This document shows, piece by piece, positions 56,201 to 64,000 of a stretch of DNA of 64,000 nucleotides. This DNA is from Trichormus variabilis 0441 (GTDB taxonomy: Bacteria; Cyanobacteriota; Cyanobacteriia; Cyanobacteriales; Nostocaceae): assembly GCF_009856605.1 (NCBI RefSeq), contig NZ_CP047242.1, forward strand, positions 990,001-1,054,000, written 5' to 3'. The stretch's first letter is position 1. Each line of letters starts with the position of its first letter. The position numbers and the translations under genes were made by a program. The notes under the pieces were generated by a model. The model was not told the origin of the DNA. It saw nothing but the letters and a program-made list of their open reading frames with translations, and made no database searches.

Positions 56201-56264
56201 CCACTTGTTAGAAACTAGCGATCGCATTGAGAAAGCTTTGAATGCCCCATTGCAGGCGAATTAG
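53232..56264 (+). CDS. Secreted zinc-dependent metalloprotease (DUF5117/DUF4953-type)
   Basis: This encodes 1010 residues with a signal peptide (FTFYLILFNGLFLGIATANA). After a low-complexity P/Q/K-rich region (to about 150), a DUF5117-like beta region (FDEVVKDTEKLDGLFTLYRH, YLEIKPEQLNKNYL) precedes the catalytic domain. The zinc site is VAHEVGHTLGLRHNF (HExxHxxGxxH), a metzincin-type motif, followed by a TSSVMDYIPPN Met-turn. The C-terminal third resembles the DUF4953 family region. It is probably a periplasmic or surface peptidase. The substrate is unknown. Such large proteases are common in cyanobacteria and Bacteroidetes. Confidence 0.9.
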   Translation: MRKFTFYLILFNGLFLGIATANAKLSPVDIVNQHLQNSPIIDITTKPQKPITNQHPHISTPLHPAYTLSPSAAIKQSHQPLLQRPEKIWVINQNQQVKDQPFIWVVNDHKKAAQQPFLQVGKSTDKPDKKPATESKPEKKDDLESFDEVVKDTEKLDGLFTLYRHKEKNKIYLEIKPEQLNKNYLATATLESGIGEQGIYSGLPLQDFLFYFQRVDKKLSFVVRNVNFRTREGDPQARSLARSFSDSVLYSVEIKSIHPQRKTLLIDLGDLLLADLAGLSLFTGLTPNTDQSSFGSAKTFPHNLEIESVLNFSSSTGTNPNNEMLYFTTVPDSRGFTLRVHYSLSQLPENNYRPRIADERVGYFITAYQDLSKEERNDPFVRYINRWHLEKKDPESSLSRPKKPIVFWIDNAVPLQYREAVKEGILMWNKAFLKAGFQDAVEARQMPDNAAWDPADIRYNTIRWINTVDGYFAMGPSRVNPLTGEILDADILVDASLVRLLKNRYSTLVEPSQLNTRTSLSALMRNRGLCNKGLAAKANNTTQEKSPRPNGFLQRLSKLAGDYDLCYGMEAANQFAFGALSMSLLQNNAPNQEQLQEYINQYLRLIVAHEVGHTLGLRHNFRGSNLLSPEEMNNQEISRHKGLTSSVMDYIPPNIAPQGTPQGDYFPSMVGSYDDWAIQYGYTQTNAKTPIAEKPILQAIASQSYKPELSYSPDEDMYDLDPTADAWDHSGNVLVYSQWQLDNSRLMWANLNKRFPMPGESYSDLSDRFSSVLSNYFQNIFYTTKYIGGQSFYRLQAGEISATKLASRPNHLPFEPVPVEQQRQALKTLQKYIFAEDALNFPPDLLNKLAPSRWYHWGSFPQIGRLDYPVHDLILFLQAAVLRELLAGDRLTRLKDIELKSLPEKSLALPELFDTLQAGVWTEVLKPKAGALKITSLRRGLQREYLDILIGMVLRREYVPEDARSLAWYKLKQLNDKLKSVNTNDEYTKAHLLETSDRIEKALNAPLQAN

Positions 56265-56338
56265 GTTTGGGGAATGGGTAATGAAAGAGAATTTGATTTG
56301 TCCCCAATCCCTAATCCCCAATCCCCAATCCCCCTAAC

Positions 56339-57076
56339 TCAACGATTCAACGCCTTAATAAAACGTTGTAAACTTTTGAAAACACTGGGCTTTCTGGCAG
56401 GTATAGCATCTGTTTCTGCTGTTTGTGCTTGCCCTTTCATGAGAATTAAATCTATTTCATCACCTGAAGGCTTTTTGGGTAAATTGGCAATTTTCGCCCA
56501 GTTACCATCATTTTCTACCCAAATTTCCCAGTCTCCGGGGTAAGAACGGAATAAAGCCGTTTCATCATCAATAGGACGTAGGTAGTAACAGGATTGAATG
56601 ATATTGAGGAAACGCTCGCGGGTTTGTCTGGCTGTATAACCAATACCTACAGTACCTGCATCTTCTAAGCGAGGGTTGAGGAAAATAGCCGGGCGATCGC
56701 CTATTATTTCACAAATTTTCTCTAGTTGGGGTACTTCTACGGAAGTGGGGGAGATAAAGAGGAAAATTTCATCTTCTGGTTGAATTTTCGATTGAATAGA
56801 AGCAGTCCTTCCCGTACCAATATCCAAAATCTGAAAGGGTGCGTCTTTCCAATCACGACGAGCTAAAGCAGCAGCACCAGCATCAGCAAAGAAGACTTTC
56901 AAGCGAGATTCGTATTCTACCAAACAGGGGAGAAACTGTTCTGCTACAGGCATAAACTTGAGTTCGGGAAACAGCAACTCGACTTGGATGCGGTGACAAC
57001 CGTCTGCGAGAGCTGCTTTAGTGGCTTCACGGGATTGGGCGATCGCGTCTTCTAAACTGTTGGGAAGTTCCGGCAT
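56339..57076 (-). CDS. DUF1995 family protein
   Basis: ATG 57076 (MPELPNSLEDAIAQSREATKA) gives 245 residues; a Met six codons upstream is possible. DUF1995 features are the opening LPxxLEDAIxQSREATxAAL, the RIQVELLFPELKFMPVAEQF strand-helix, the FLFISPTSVEVPQLEKI segment, and FLNPRLEDAGTVGIGYTARQ. The family occurs in cyanobacteria and plastids and its role is not established; a chloroplast relative is known as LPA3-type. It has no signal peptide and is probably cytoplasmic. It is convergent with the metalloprotease gene. Confidence 0.85.
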   Translation of the reverse strand: MPELPNSLEDAIAQSREATKAALADGCHRIQVELLFPELKFMPVAEQFLPCLVEYESRLKVFFADAGAAALARRDWKDAPFQILDIGTGRTASIQSKIQPEDEIFLFISPTSVEVPQLEKICEIIGDRPAIFLNPRLEDAGTVGIGYTARQTRERFLNIIQSCYYLRPIDDETALFRSYPGDWEIWVENDGNWAKIANLPKKPSGDEIDLILMKGQAQTAETDAIPARKPSVFKSLQRFIKALNR

Positions 57077-57292
57077 AATATATTTATCTCTCAAGCATTT
57101 ACTTCTATTGTTTCAGTTTATGAAAAATAGCGCCTCGCTAACTAGCTAAAGCTCAAGAGATAAACATACATATTAAACCGCGTAAAGACATGGTTAAGCG
57201 CCTCACACCCCCAGTTTCAGGAATTATTTGCTAGCTTAACCCAATTGAGCGATCGCCGCCGTAACATCCTCTACAAGTAAAAACCCTTATCT

Positions 57293-57553
57293 TCAAGGTG
57301 AAATTGGTGGGTCGTTACTAATCGAGAGAGCTTTTTTACTACGTTTCAATTGTTTCCAAAGAGACTTAATTTGCTTACAAGCTTCATCAGGAGAAAGCTT
57401 ACCGGATGTTTCCAAAGCTGTGACATAGCCAATTTTGTTAGCAAATTCTCGCAAATCAGCGTTAAATGTAAGATTTTCTGCTTTCCCCCGACCGTAGTAG
57501 CGACTGCGAGCAGAAAAAAAGTTGTTTTTGTCGTTCCGATTAGACTCTACCAT
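57293..57553 (-). CDS. Small conserved cyanobacterial protein
   Basis: This encodes 86 residues from ATG 57553 (a GTG directly upstream adds one residue). There is no signal or membrane segment. The core RSRYYGRGKAENLTFNADLR followed by EFANKIGYVTALETSGKLSP and a basic helical tail (WKQLKRSKKAL) has the look of a short conserved protein that I associate with cyanobacteria (DUF7219-like). The helix pattern suggests a small two-helix fold. It stands alone on its strand. Confidence 0.7.
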   Translation of the reverse strand: MVESNRNDKNNFFSARSRYYGRGKAENLTFNADLREFANKIGYVTALETSGKLSPDEACKQIKSLWKQLKRSKKALSISNDPPISP

Positions 57554-57851
57554 CACTTCACTTGCTTTTAAGACTGTTTGTAAATATTTTTTTATGGTTA
57601 GACAAATAGTATTCCCAGTTTTAAATCCTAAATTAACATCAAAATCAAATTAGGGCTTTCTCAGAAGTTGTCGATTATTTAAGCCAAAACACTCTTCTGT
57701 ATGAGCGTGTATAATACCAAGCCCGGATAATCACTTGTAGTTGGCTTGAGTGGTAACGGGTTTCCGCCGTGAGCTTCAGTCGAACGGTAATTGTTTTTAC
57801 TATTACCCATTCCCCATTACCAAGTTCCGCAGATATTATGAGGAATAATTT

Positions 57852-59075
57852 TTAGAAAAGAGTCAATCGATATGTGCCACGGTTGTTGGGATTATTGGAA
57901 GTAACAACTATATAGTAGGTATCATCCTCAGGCAACCTAGCTCGGTCAATTAAAGCACTATAAAGACCATCTTTAGCATTATCCGCAGCAATAGTCTTCC
58001 CTTGAGAATTCAGCAAGACTATATAAGGAGAAAACTCTTCATTGACACTATCTGCACGAATACTGACAAGCTGATTTTTTTTGCCTTGGAACTGAGACAC
58101 ATTATAAGCACTGCGATTTTGCTTAATAGTTAAACTTTGAGCATTCAGTTCCGCCGATTCGTCTAGGATATAGCTGGCTCTATCATTCCTGAGAGCTAAA
58201 CTATAACGTCCTGTATCACCAGGGTTGCGACTAGTCACTGCAATCGTGTAAGTACCTTTGACAGGTAATCGTACAAAGACAAACGCATCCTGAAGATCAC
58301 TATTTGTCCCAACACTACCTCTTTTTAAGATCACTTTATTATCAGGATCAAGGAGGAACATAAACGGACTGAGACTCAAATTGCTGGAGCGACGTGAATC
58401 AGTGCTACCACCCAGCCTGATTTGGAGTAGTTGGTTTTCTCTTCCCTCGAATTTATAGAAATGAAAATACCTTCCTTGGGACTGAAAATCACCTTTAGAA
58501 AGTACGCCAAAAGCGATATCTACGAAGTTAATCTCCCTAAAAGGAAGATTAGACAGGGAAACAGGGGAAATTTTGGCAGTTGAATTGCGGCTACCTGGAT
58601 TTGTAGCTGATTGACGACCTCTCTGCGGTGAAGCAGAGTTAGTTTGTCTAGAGTTAGAGTTGGACTGTGTAGATGTTCTAGGCGCAGAGTTAGTTTGTCT
58701 CGGCTGAGAAGTTGGGTTGGAATTTGATGGTGTGGATGTTCTATTTGCAGAATTACTTTCTCTAGGTTGGGGAGTTGGATTAGAGGCTGTTGAGTTGGAA
58801 GATTCACGAACAGGAATGGGTGACTCGATTGATTGCTTGCTTTGTTGTGGAGTTGCAGGCGGTGGAGAAGTAGGGATTTGCTCGATAGCTTGTTGTACTG
58901 CTTCTGGTTGTCTCTCGTCTGGGGTTTTAGCTATTATCAGTTTTCCAGAGTTCTCATGGATATCAAGAGCCTTTATAGGCAAAGTATAGTTTGCAACTAC
59001 TAAGCCACTGCTCATGGAAGCAATCAAAGCTAAGTTAAATTTGAACCAATAATTTTTGTTCTTCTGTTCTGCCAT
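57852..59075 (-). CDS. Secreted protein with two PPC-like beta domains
   Basis: ATG 59075 (MAEQKNKNYWFKFNLALIAS) gives 407 residues with an N-terminal signal or anchor (FNLALIASMSSGLVVANYTL). Residues about 60-165 are a low-complexity S/T/N/P/Q/R linker with repeats of SNPTPQPRE and RTSTxSNSN type. Two PPC-like (pre-peptidase C-terminal) beta-sandwich domains follow: about 185-300 (YFHFYKFEGRENQLLQIRL ... TYTIAVTSRNPGDTGRYSL) and about 310-407 (SAYNVSQFQGKKNQLVSI ... TYYIVVTSNNPNNRGTYRL). PPC domains occur in extracellular proteins as non-catalytic modules. No enzyme domain is attached. It is divergent from the kinase/WD40 gene. Confidence 0.85.
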   Translation of the reverse strand: MAEQKNKNYWFKFNLALIASMSSGLVVANYTLPIKALDIHENSGKLIIAKTPDERQPEAVQQAIEQIPTSPPPATPQQSKQSIESPIPVRESSNSTASNPTPQPRESNSANRTSTPSNSNPTSQPRQTNSAPRTSTQSNSNSRQTNSASPQRGRQSATNPGSRNSTAKISPVSLSNLPFREINFVDIAFGVLSKGDFQSQGRYFHFYKFEGRENQLLQIRLGGSTDSRRSSNLSLSPFMFLLDPDNKVILKRGSVGTNSDLQDAFVFVRLPVKGTYTIAVTSRNPGDTGRYSLALRNDRASYILDESAELNAQSLTIKQNRSAYNVSQFQGKKNQLVSIRADSVNEEFSPYIVLLNSQGKTIAADNAKDGLYSALIDRARLPEDDTYYIVVTSNNPNNRGTYRLTLF

Positions 59076-59561
59076 AATTTCACTCCTCATACTGCTAGTA
59101 TTGAGTTATTTATATAACTTCAGATAGATAGCCTTATCTACTTTTAATGCTGGACAATATCCAAGTATTGGCAAATTTTGTTTTGCCTCGTTTATTGTTA
59201 TACTATGAAAGAAACTTTATATACAAAAGATACTAGATTTTTGGAGTCAATAACTTCACTATACTTTATTAGGAACATATAGCTCACATATAGGAATTGA
59301 TATTAAGCAGGGATAAGATTCATACTTAATTTTTGAAATATACCCAGAGTGGGCAGCCACCCCCACTCACACTGATATTTGTTGCAATAATCAAATCTGA
59401 TTCCTAGAGAATGTTAACTGTTTTTGAAAAAAATCATCTTCCATCTTCAATCTCTTAGTTACATTTGTATAAAATTTTTGATTTAACATAATGCACCAGG
59501 TTGATAGCAAAACTATAACTGTTGGATTGACATATACTCAAACTGTACACGGATTCCCAGT
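59076..59561. other. Divergent intergenic region with a small hairpin
   Basis: About 490 A/T-rich bases between divergent genes. GAGTGGG (59347-59353) pairs with CCCACTC (59362-59368) across an 8-nt loop. No gene is supported. Promoters for both flanking genes must lie here. Confidence 0.4.
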
Positions 59562-61592
59562 ATGCTTTGCTGTTTGAATCCTAATTGCTCCATGCCTCAA
59601 AATCCTGATGGCAAAATGTATTGCCAACGCTGCAATACACAATTGATACCCTTATTAAGGGGGCATTATCGCATCATCAAGGTACTATCGGATGAAGGTG
59701 GGTTTGGGAGAACATATCTATCAGAAGATATAGATAAATTGAACGAATTGTGTGTAGTTAAACAATTTGCACCTAAAGTTCAAGAAAATTCAGCTATGAA
59801 AAAAGCCGTTGAGTTATTTAAACAAGAAGCTCAACGCTTGCAACATTTAGGAGAGCATCACCAGATTCCTACCCTACTAGCTTACTTCGAGCAAGATAAT
59901 TATTTATTTTTGGTGCAACAGTTTATTAATGGAAACAATCTATTACAAGAATTACGTCAAGGGGTAGTTTACAACGAAAGTACAATTGTCGAATTTCTCT
60001 TAGATTTACTCCCTGTATTGAAATATATTCATGAGCGTGGGGTAATTCATCGAGATATTAAGCCACAGAACATCATCCGCCGTCAGAGTGATGGGGGATT
60101 AGTGCTAATTGATTTTGGTGCTGCCAAGCAGCTAAAAGCGACAATGCAGACTCAATTGGGAACCACTATTGGCTCGCTCGGTTACACCCCAATTGAACAA
60201 ATGCAGTATGGCAAAGCTTACCCAGCGAGTGATTTATTTAGTCTGGGTGCGACTTGCTTTCATCTGTTGACGGGGATTAACCCATCTAATTTGTTTGTCG
60301 AACAAGGCTACAGTTGGGTTGAATCCTGGCAGCAATATTGGAACACTTTAGATTCCGATAGAAAAGAAGGTGAATATCTAGTTAAGGTTTTGAACAAGCT
60401 GTTAGAAACGGATATTCAAAGGCGTTATCAATCGGCTGATGAAGTGATGAATGATTTGATCAAGCAGCGATCGCTACTCTCAAGATTAAAAACTACAATA
60501 CCAAAGTCTGCTCTCTTTTCCACATCTTGGTCTGCATCAACCTCATTAACCGCGTCTACAACCAAAAAACAAGCTCGGAAATCACTCAATGGTAAGTTTA
60601 AACAACAACTCCTCATAAATACCATGAGTGCGCTGTTAGGTTTAGTGGGCGTTGGGCATTTACAGTCTCTCCCGCAGCTAATTACTAAATTTTCCGAAAT
60701 CTCTACTCAACCTTACACTCTCAAGGGTCATGCCAGTGATGTAAATTCCGTTGCTTTTTCTCCTAATGGAGAATTTCTAGCTAGTGGCAGTGATGACAAA
60801 ACTATTAAAGTTTGGAATTTAAAAACTAAACAGAAAATCCATACTCTTCCAGGTCATTCTGGCTGGGTTTGGGCTATTGCTTTCTCCCCAGATGGTAAAA
60901 CTCTTGTTAGTGCAGGTGCTGATAAGACCATCAAATTGTGGAATCTGGCAACTGGAACAGAAATTCGCACTCTGAAAGGGCATTCTCAGGGAGTAGCTAG
61001 CGTTGCGTTTAGTCCAGATGGCAAGACTCTAGCTAGTGGCAGCTTAGATAAGACAATCAAACTGTGGAACCTAGCAACAGGCAAAGAAATCCGCACGTTG
61101 TCAGAACATTCCAATGTGGTTGCCAATGTAGCCTTTAGTCCAGATGGCAAAACTCTTGCTAGTGGCAGTTGGGATAAAACAATTAAATTATGGAATCTCA
61201 CAACCAACAAGGTATTTCGTACCTTGGAAGGACATTCCGATTTGGTCATGTCTGTAGTCTTCAATCCAGATGGCAAAACTCTTGCCAGTGCTAGTAAGGA
61301 CAAAACGATTAGATTGTGGAATCTGGCAGCAGGAAAGACTATCCGCACCCTAAAAGGGCATTCTGACAAGGTTAATTCTGTTGTCTATGTACCAAGAAAT
61401 AGCACAGTTCTTGCCAGTGGCAGTAATGACAACACAATTAAACTATGGAATTTAACGACAGGAGAGATAATCCGCACCTTAAAGCGCGATTCTGGATACA
61501 TTTATTCCGTAGCCATTAGTCCCGATGGGCGTAATCTTGCTAGTGGCGGTAGTGCTGAGAATATTATCAAAATTTGGCCGATGAGTTGGTGA
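59562..61592 (+). CDS. Zinc-ribbon Ser/Thr protein kinase with seven WD40 repeats
   Basis: This encodes 676 residues. An N-terminal four-Cys ribbon (CCLNPNCSMPQNPDG...CQRC, residues 2-23) leads into a Hanks-type kinase (about 33-300) with the glycine loop DEGGFGRTYL, Lys in CVVKQF, HRDIKPQN and DFGAAKQ (the DFG motif), so it should be active. A short linker with a hydrophobic segment (LLINTMSALLGLVGVGHLQS) precedes seven WD40 repeats (about 385-676), each GH-x-VxSVAFSPDGKTLASGSxDKTIKLWN-like, enough for one closed propeller. The WD40 part probably recruits substrates or partners. The architecture is common in filamentous cyanobacteria. The target is unknown. Confidence 0.93.
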   Translation: MLCCLNPNCSMPQNPDGKMYCQRCNTQLIPLLRGHYRIIKVLSDEGGFGRTYLSEDIDKLNELCVVKQFAPKVQENSAMKKAVELFKQEAQRLQHLGEHHQIPTLLAYFEQDNYLFLVQQFINGNNLLQELRQGVVYNESTIVEFLLDLLPVLKYIHERGVIHRDIKPQNIIRRQSDGGLVLIDFGAAKQLKATMQTQLGTTIGSLGYTPIEQMQYGKAYPASDLFSLGATCFHLLTGINPSNLFVEQGYSWVESWQQYWNTLDSDRKEGEYLVKVLNKLLETDIQRRYQSADEVMNDLIKQRSLLSRLKTTIPKSALFSTSWSASTSLTASTTKKQARKSLNGKFKQQLLINTMSALLGLVGVGHLQSLPQLITKFSEISTQPYTLKGHASDVNSVAFSPNGEFLASGSDDKTIKVWNLKTKQKIHTLPGHSGWVWAIAFSPDGKTLVSAGADKTIKLWNLATGTEIRTLKGHSQGVASVAFSPDGKTLASGSLDKTIKLWNLATGKEIRTLSEHSNVVANVAFSPDGKTLASGSWDKTIKLWNLTTNKVFRTLEGHSDLVMSVVFNPDGKTLASASKDKTIRLWNLAAGKTIRTLKGHSDKVNSVVYVPRNSTVLASGSNDNTIKLWNLTTGEIIRTLKRDSGYIYSVAISPDGRNLASGGSAENIIKIWPMSW

Positions 61593-61608
61593 ATCTGTTT
61601 CCCATTGA

Positions 61609-62778
61609 TTAATGACTAATCACTAATTCTCCTGGTACCAACCTCTGTAAGATTTGTTTTAAGACCATCGCCGTCCAATCTACATCGGCTGCTGTAGTCT
61701 CACGCCCTAATGTCAACCTAATTCCTCCCAAGGCGGCTTTTGTTGAGTAACCCATTGCCAACAATATGGGGCTAGGACTAAGTTTACCACTATGACAAGC
61801 TGCGCCCGCACTAATGCCAATACCGGCAAGGTTTAAATGACGCACTAAGGTTTTACCACTGAGTTTTTCGCCGTCGGCTTGTTCGAGGTAGAAACTTACA
61901 TGATGAGGTAGACGATTTTCTCTGTCGCCGGTGGGGATTAAACCAGGGACATCTGCTAACTGGGCAAATAAGCGATCGCGTAATTTCATTAAACGTGGTA
62001 TCTCTATAGATAATTCCTCTGCGGCAATTTCGGCAGCAACACCAAAACCGGCGATGATGGGTACTGCTTGCGTACCAGAACGTAATCCCCTTTCTTGTCC
62101 ACCACCATTCAATAAAGGCAACAATTCCACACCAGGACGAATATATAGCGCCCCCACCCCTTGCGGCCCGTATAGCTTGTGACTAGAAAGACTGAGTAAA
62201 TCTACAGGTAGTTGCTGCACATCTATAGGTAAACGTCCCACTGCTTGCACTGCATCTGTGTGGAACAACGCCCCATGTTGTTGAGTTATCTTACCTAACT
62301 CTGCAATTGGTTGGACTGTGCCAATCTCACTTTGACCGTAAATCACAGAAACTAAAACCGTGTTATGTCGTAACGCAGCTTTTAAATCTTCGGGGTTAAC
62401 TCTCCCTGTATTATCCACACCCAAGCGGGTGACTTCCCAACCCCATTTTTCTAGTAAGTTGGCAGGTTCGCTAATAGCCGAATGTTCCACACTAGAAATA
62501 ATGATATGTTGCGGCACATTTTGCATTCTGACAACACCCATAATTGCTAGGTTGTTGGCTTCCGTACCGCCAGAGGTAAAAATAATTGATTCGGGATTGG
62601 CAGCGTTAATTAACCCTGCTACCTGTACTCTTGCTTGTTCTACAATAGTCGTTGCCCGTTGTCCCCATTCATGTAGACTAGAAGGATTCCCCCACTGTTG
62701 AGTCAGGACTGATTGCATAACTGCGATCGCTTCTGTACAAGTGGGAGTAGTAGCACTGTAATCTAGATATATTTGCAT
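61609..62778 (-). CDS. Cysteine desulfurase (NifS/IscS family)
   Basis: ATG 62778 (MQIYLDYSATTPTCTEAI) gives 389 residues; three codons upstream there is another Met. Family motifs are IIFTSGGTEANNLAIMG, SVEHSAISEP, the HTDAVQAVGR segment (PLP-binding Asp), PLP Lys in SLSSHKLYGPQG, and the active-site Cys loop SAGAACHSGKLSPS. It frees sulfur from cysteine as a persulfide for Fe-S clusters and other sulfur cofactors. The loop is of the long (IscS/NifS group I) type. No nif gene is next to it, so a housekeeping role is likely, and I leave the symbol open. It is convergent with the kinase gene. Confidence 0.92.
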   Translation of the reverse strand: MQIYLDYSATTPTCTEAIAVMQSVLTQQWGNPSSLHEWGQRATTIVEQARVQVAGLINAANPESIIFTSGGTEANNLAIMGVVRMQNVPQHIIISSVEHSAISEPANLLEKWGWEVTRLGVDNTGRVNPEDLKAALRHNTVLVSVIYGQSEIGTVQPIAELGKITQQHGALFHTDAVQAVGRLPIDVQQLPVDLLSLSSHKLYGPQGVGALYIRPGVELLPLLNGGGQERGLRSGTQAVPIIAGFGVAAEIAAEELSIEIPRLMKLRDRLFAQLADVPGLIPTGDRENRLPHHVSFYLEQADGEKLSGKTLVRHLNLAGIGISAGAACHSGKLSPSPILLAMGYSTKAALGGIRLTLGRETTAADVDWTAMVLKQILQRLVPGELVISH

Positions 62779-62891
62779 ATAAGGCAAGGGCAGGGGCAGA
62801 GGGGAATAAATACTGACTGTTGACTATGGATTAATCACAAATGTGGGAATTATATATATGTCTATTCCCATCCCACTTGTAGCAGATTAAC

Positions 62892-64000
62892 GTGCGGATT
62901 TTCCCAGCATTTAGGAATTTTTGGGTATTTTTTTTGATAGTGGCGATCGCCGCCTGTCAAAAAGTCCAATCTCACAATAATCGTCCTGCACCTCTACCGC
63001 AAGACTCATTTGTGAAAGTTTACTTTAATCAATCCGAATCCTCAGAATATCGAGAACCTTACCGTCAACAAACTCGACTGGGAGATAACTTAGAACAGCA
63101 GATTATTGACGCTATTTCTCAAGCTAAATCTACTATCGATGTAGCAGTACAAGAATTGCGTTTACCGAGAATCGCCCAAGCCCTCAAAGACAAACAAAAA
63201 GCGGGAATCAAAGTCAGAGTAATTTTAGAAAATACCTATACTCGTTCTTTGAGTAACTTGACACCAGATGAAGTCAAGAAATTACCTGAACGGGAACAAG
63301 CACGCTATCAAGAATACTTTAAATTTGTAGACCTAAACCAAGATAATCAACTCAGTCCTGAGGAAGTTAATCAGAGGGATGCACTGATAATTTTACAAAA
63401 TGCCAAAATTCCTTGGATAGATGATCAAGCTGATGGTTCAGCAGGTAGTAAGTTGATGCACCATAAGTTTGTGGTTGTAGATAATCGCATAGTAATTGTG
63501 ACTTCGGCAAACTTCACCTTAAGCGACGTTTTCGGGGATTTCTCTAATTCTTCAAGTTTGGGAAATGCCAACAACCTATTACACATTGATAGCCCAGAAT
63601 TAGCAGCTTTGGTCACAGAAGAATTCAACCTCATGTGGGGTGATGGTGTTGGAGGTAAACCAGACAGTAAATTCGGTTTAAATAAACCTGTACGTCCTCC
63701 CCAAAAAATTACCTTGGGTGACAACACAATTACTGTGCATTTTTCCCCAACTTCACCCACCTTACCTTGGACTCAAAGCAGCAATGGCTTAATTAATGAA
63801 AGCTTAAATTTAGCGAATAAATCTATTGATATGGCGTTGTTTGTTTTTTCCGAACAGCGTCTTGCTAATACATTAGAAAAACGTCATCAACAACAAGTCT
63901 CAATTCGAGCATTAATTGATAAACAATTCGCCTATCGTTATTACAGCGAAGCTTTAGATATGATGGGAATTGCCCTGGGTAATAAATGCCGATATGAAAT
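62892..64000 (+). CDS. Phospholipase D-like lipoprotein, truncated by window end
   Basis: This starts with GTG 62892; 369 codons are visible and the gene continues past the window. Residues 8-22 (NFWVFFLIVAIAAC) look like a lipoprotein signal with Cys as lipid anchor. The first PLD domain (about 50-260) has IIDAISQAKSTIDVAVQEL, an IKVRVILEN strand and the HKD-type motif HHKFVVVDN followed by TSANFT (about 190-215). A second PLD repeat begins near 310 (LINESLNLANKSIDMALFVF, SIRALIDK). An EF-hand-like loop DLNQDNQLSPEE (residues 147-158) is inserted in the first domain. It is probably an envelope phosphodiesterase, nuclease or lipase. The substrate is unknown. Confidence 0.85.
   Translation, partial: MRIFPAFRNFWVFFLIVAIAACQKVQSHNNRPAPLPQDSFVKVYFNQSESSEYREPYRQQTRLGDNLEQQIIDAISQAKSTIDVAVQELRLPRIAQALKDKQKAGIKVRVILENTYTRSLSNLTPDEVKKLPEREQARYQEYFKFVDLNQDNQLSPEEVNQRDALIILQNAKIPWIDDQADGSAGSKLMHHKFVVVDNRIVIVTSANFTLSDVFGDFSNSSSLGNANNLLHIDSPELAALVTEEFNLMWGDGVGGKPDSKFGLNKPVRPPQKITLGDNTITVHFSPTSPTLPWTQSSNGLINESLNLANKSIDMALFVFSEQRLANTLEKRHQQQVSIRALIDKQFAYRYYSEALDMMGIALGNKCRYE

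Noticed and set aside
1..64000. tRNA, rRNA or riboswitch genes
   Set aside because: I read the gaps for cloverleaf-like or known aptamer patterns and found none I could support; a covariance-model scan would be decisive.

Overview
The window looks like chromosomal DNA of a filamentous, probably heterocyst-forming cyanobacterium of the Nostoc/Anabaena group. This is a judgement from sequence character, not from a database match. The octamer GCGATCGC (HIP1) recurs throughout. Heptanucleotide tandem repeats and GGGCAATGCCC-type palindromes lie between genes. The gene content is typical of that group: gun4, a long-form icd, SLH porin-like, CHAT/TPR, Uma2, pentapeptide, NACHT and zinc-ribbon/WD40 kinase proteins.

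Left part (1-13.7 kb): small secreted or hypothetical proteins, a YdcF-like membrane protein, an SLH-FAS1-barrel envelope protein, a large TPR-CHAT protein divergent from a Uma2-family protein, an ABC sugar-type ATPase, and gun4 divergent from icd. A decayed ISAs1-family transposase (13.7-14.3 kb), bracketed by a 16-bp direct repeat, and a roughly 1-kb non-coding leader with three 89-bp tandem repeats separate this part from the main cluster.

Central cluster (15.4-45.2 kb), all on the + strand: this is the most notable part. It opens with a polyprenyl-phosphate sugar-1-phosphate transferase. It continues with a hybrid NRPS/PKS line: A-PCP; KS-AT-ACP-aminotransferase; C-A-PCP; docking-C-A-PCP-TE. 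A TIGR04325-type methyltransferase and a membrane acyltransferase sit inside that line. Then come a Wzx-type flippase, three glycosyltransferases, a Wzy/ligase-like membrane protein, a WecG/TagA glycosyltransferase, a secreted beta-helix protein, a decayed acyltransferase and a Wzc-like chain-length/ATPase protein. Genes are tightly packed and several overlap, so peptide/polyketide synthesis and Wzx/Wzy polysaccharide assembly appear to be one locus. Both functional-looking A domains carry the same valine-like specificity code. The PKS module has no ketoreductase but has an aminotransferase. The last NRPS module has lost catalytic residues in both its C and A domains while its PCP and thioesterase look intact. 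My inference is that a small aminoacyl/beta-amino-acyl unit is made here and attached to, or exported with, an extracellular polysaccharide. I do not recognise this as a described pathway.

Right part (45.6-64 kb): nagZ, a 7 x 42-bp in-frame tandem repeat, a NACHT-pentapeptide protein flanked by a perfect 54-bp inverted repeat, its NACHT-less pentapeptide paralogue, a secreted zinc metalloprotease, DUF1995 and small conserved proteins, a secreted protein with two PPC-like domains, a zinc-ribbon/kinase/seven-WD40 protein, a cysteine desulfurase, and a truncated phospholipase D-like lipoprotein that runs off the window. No tRNA, rRNA or CRISPR array was seen.
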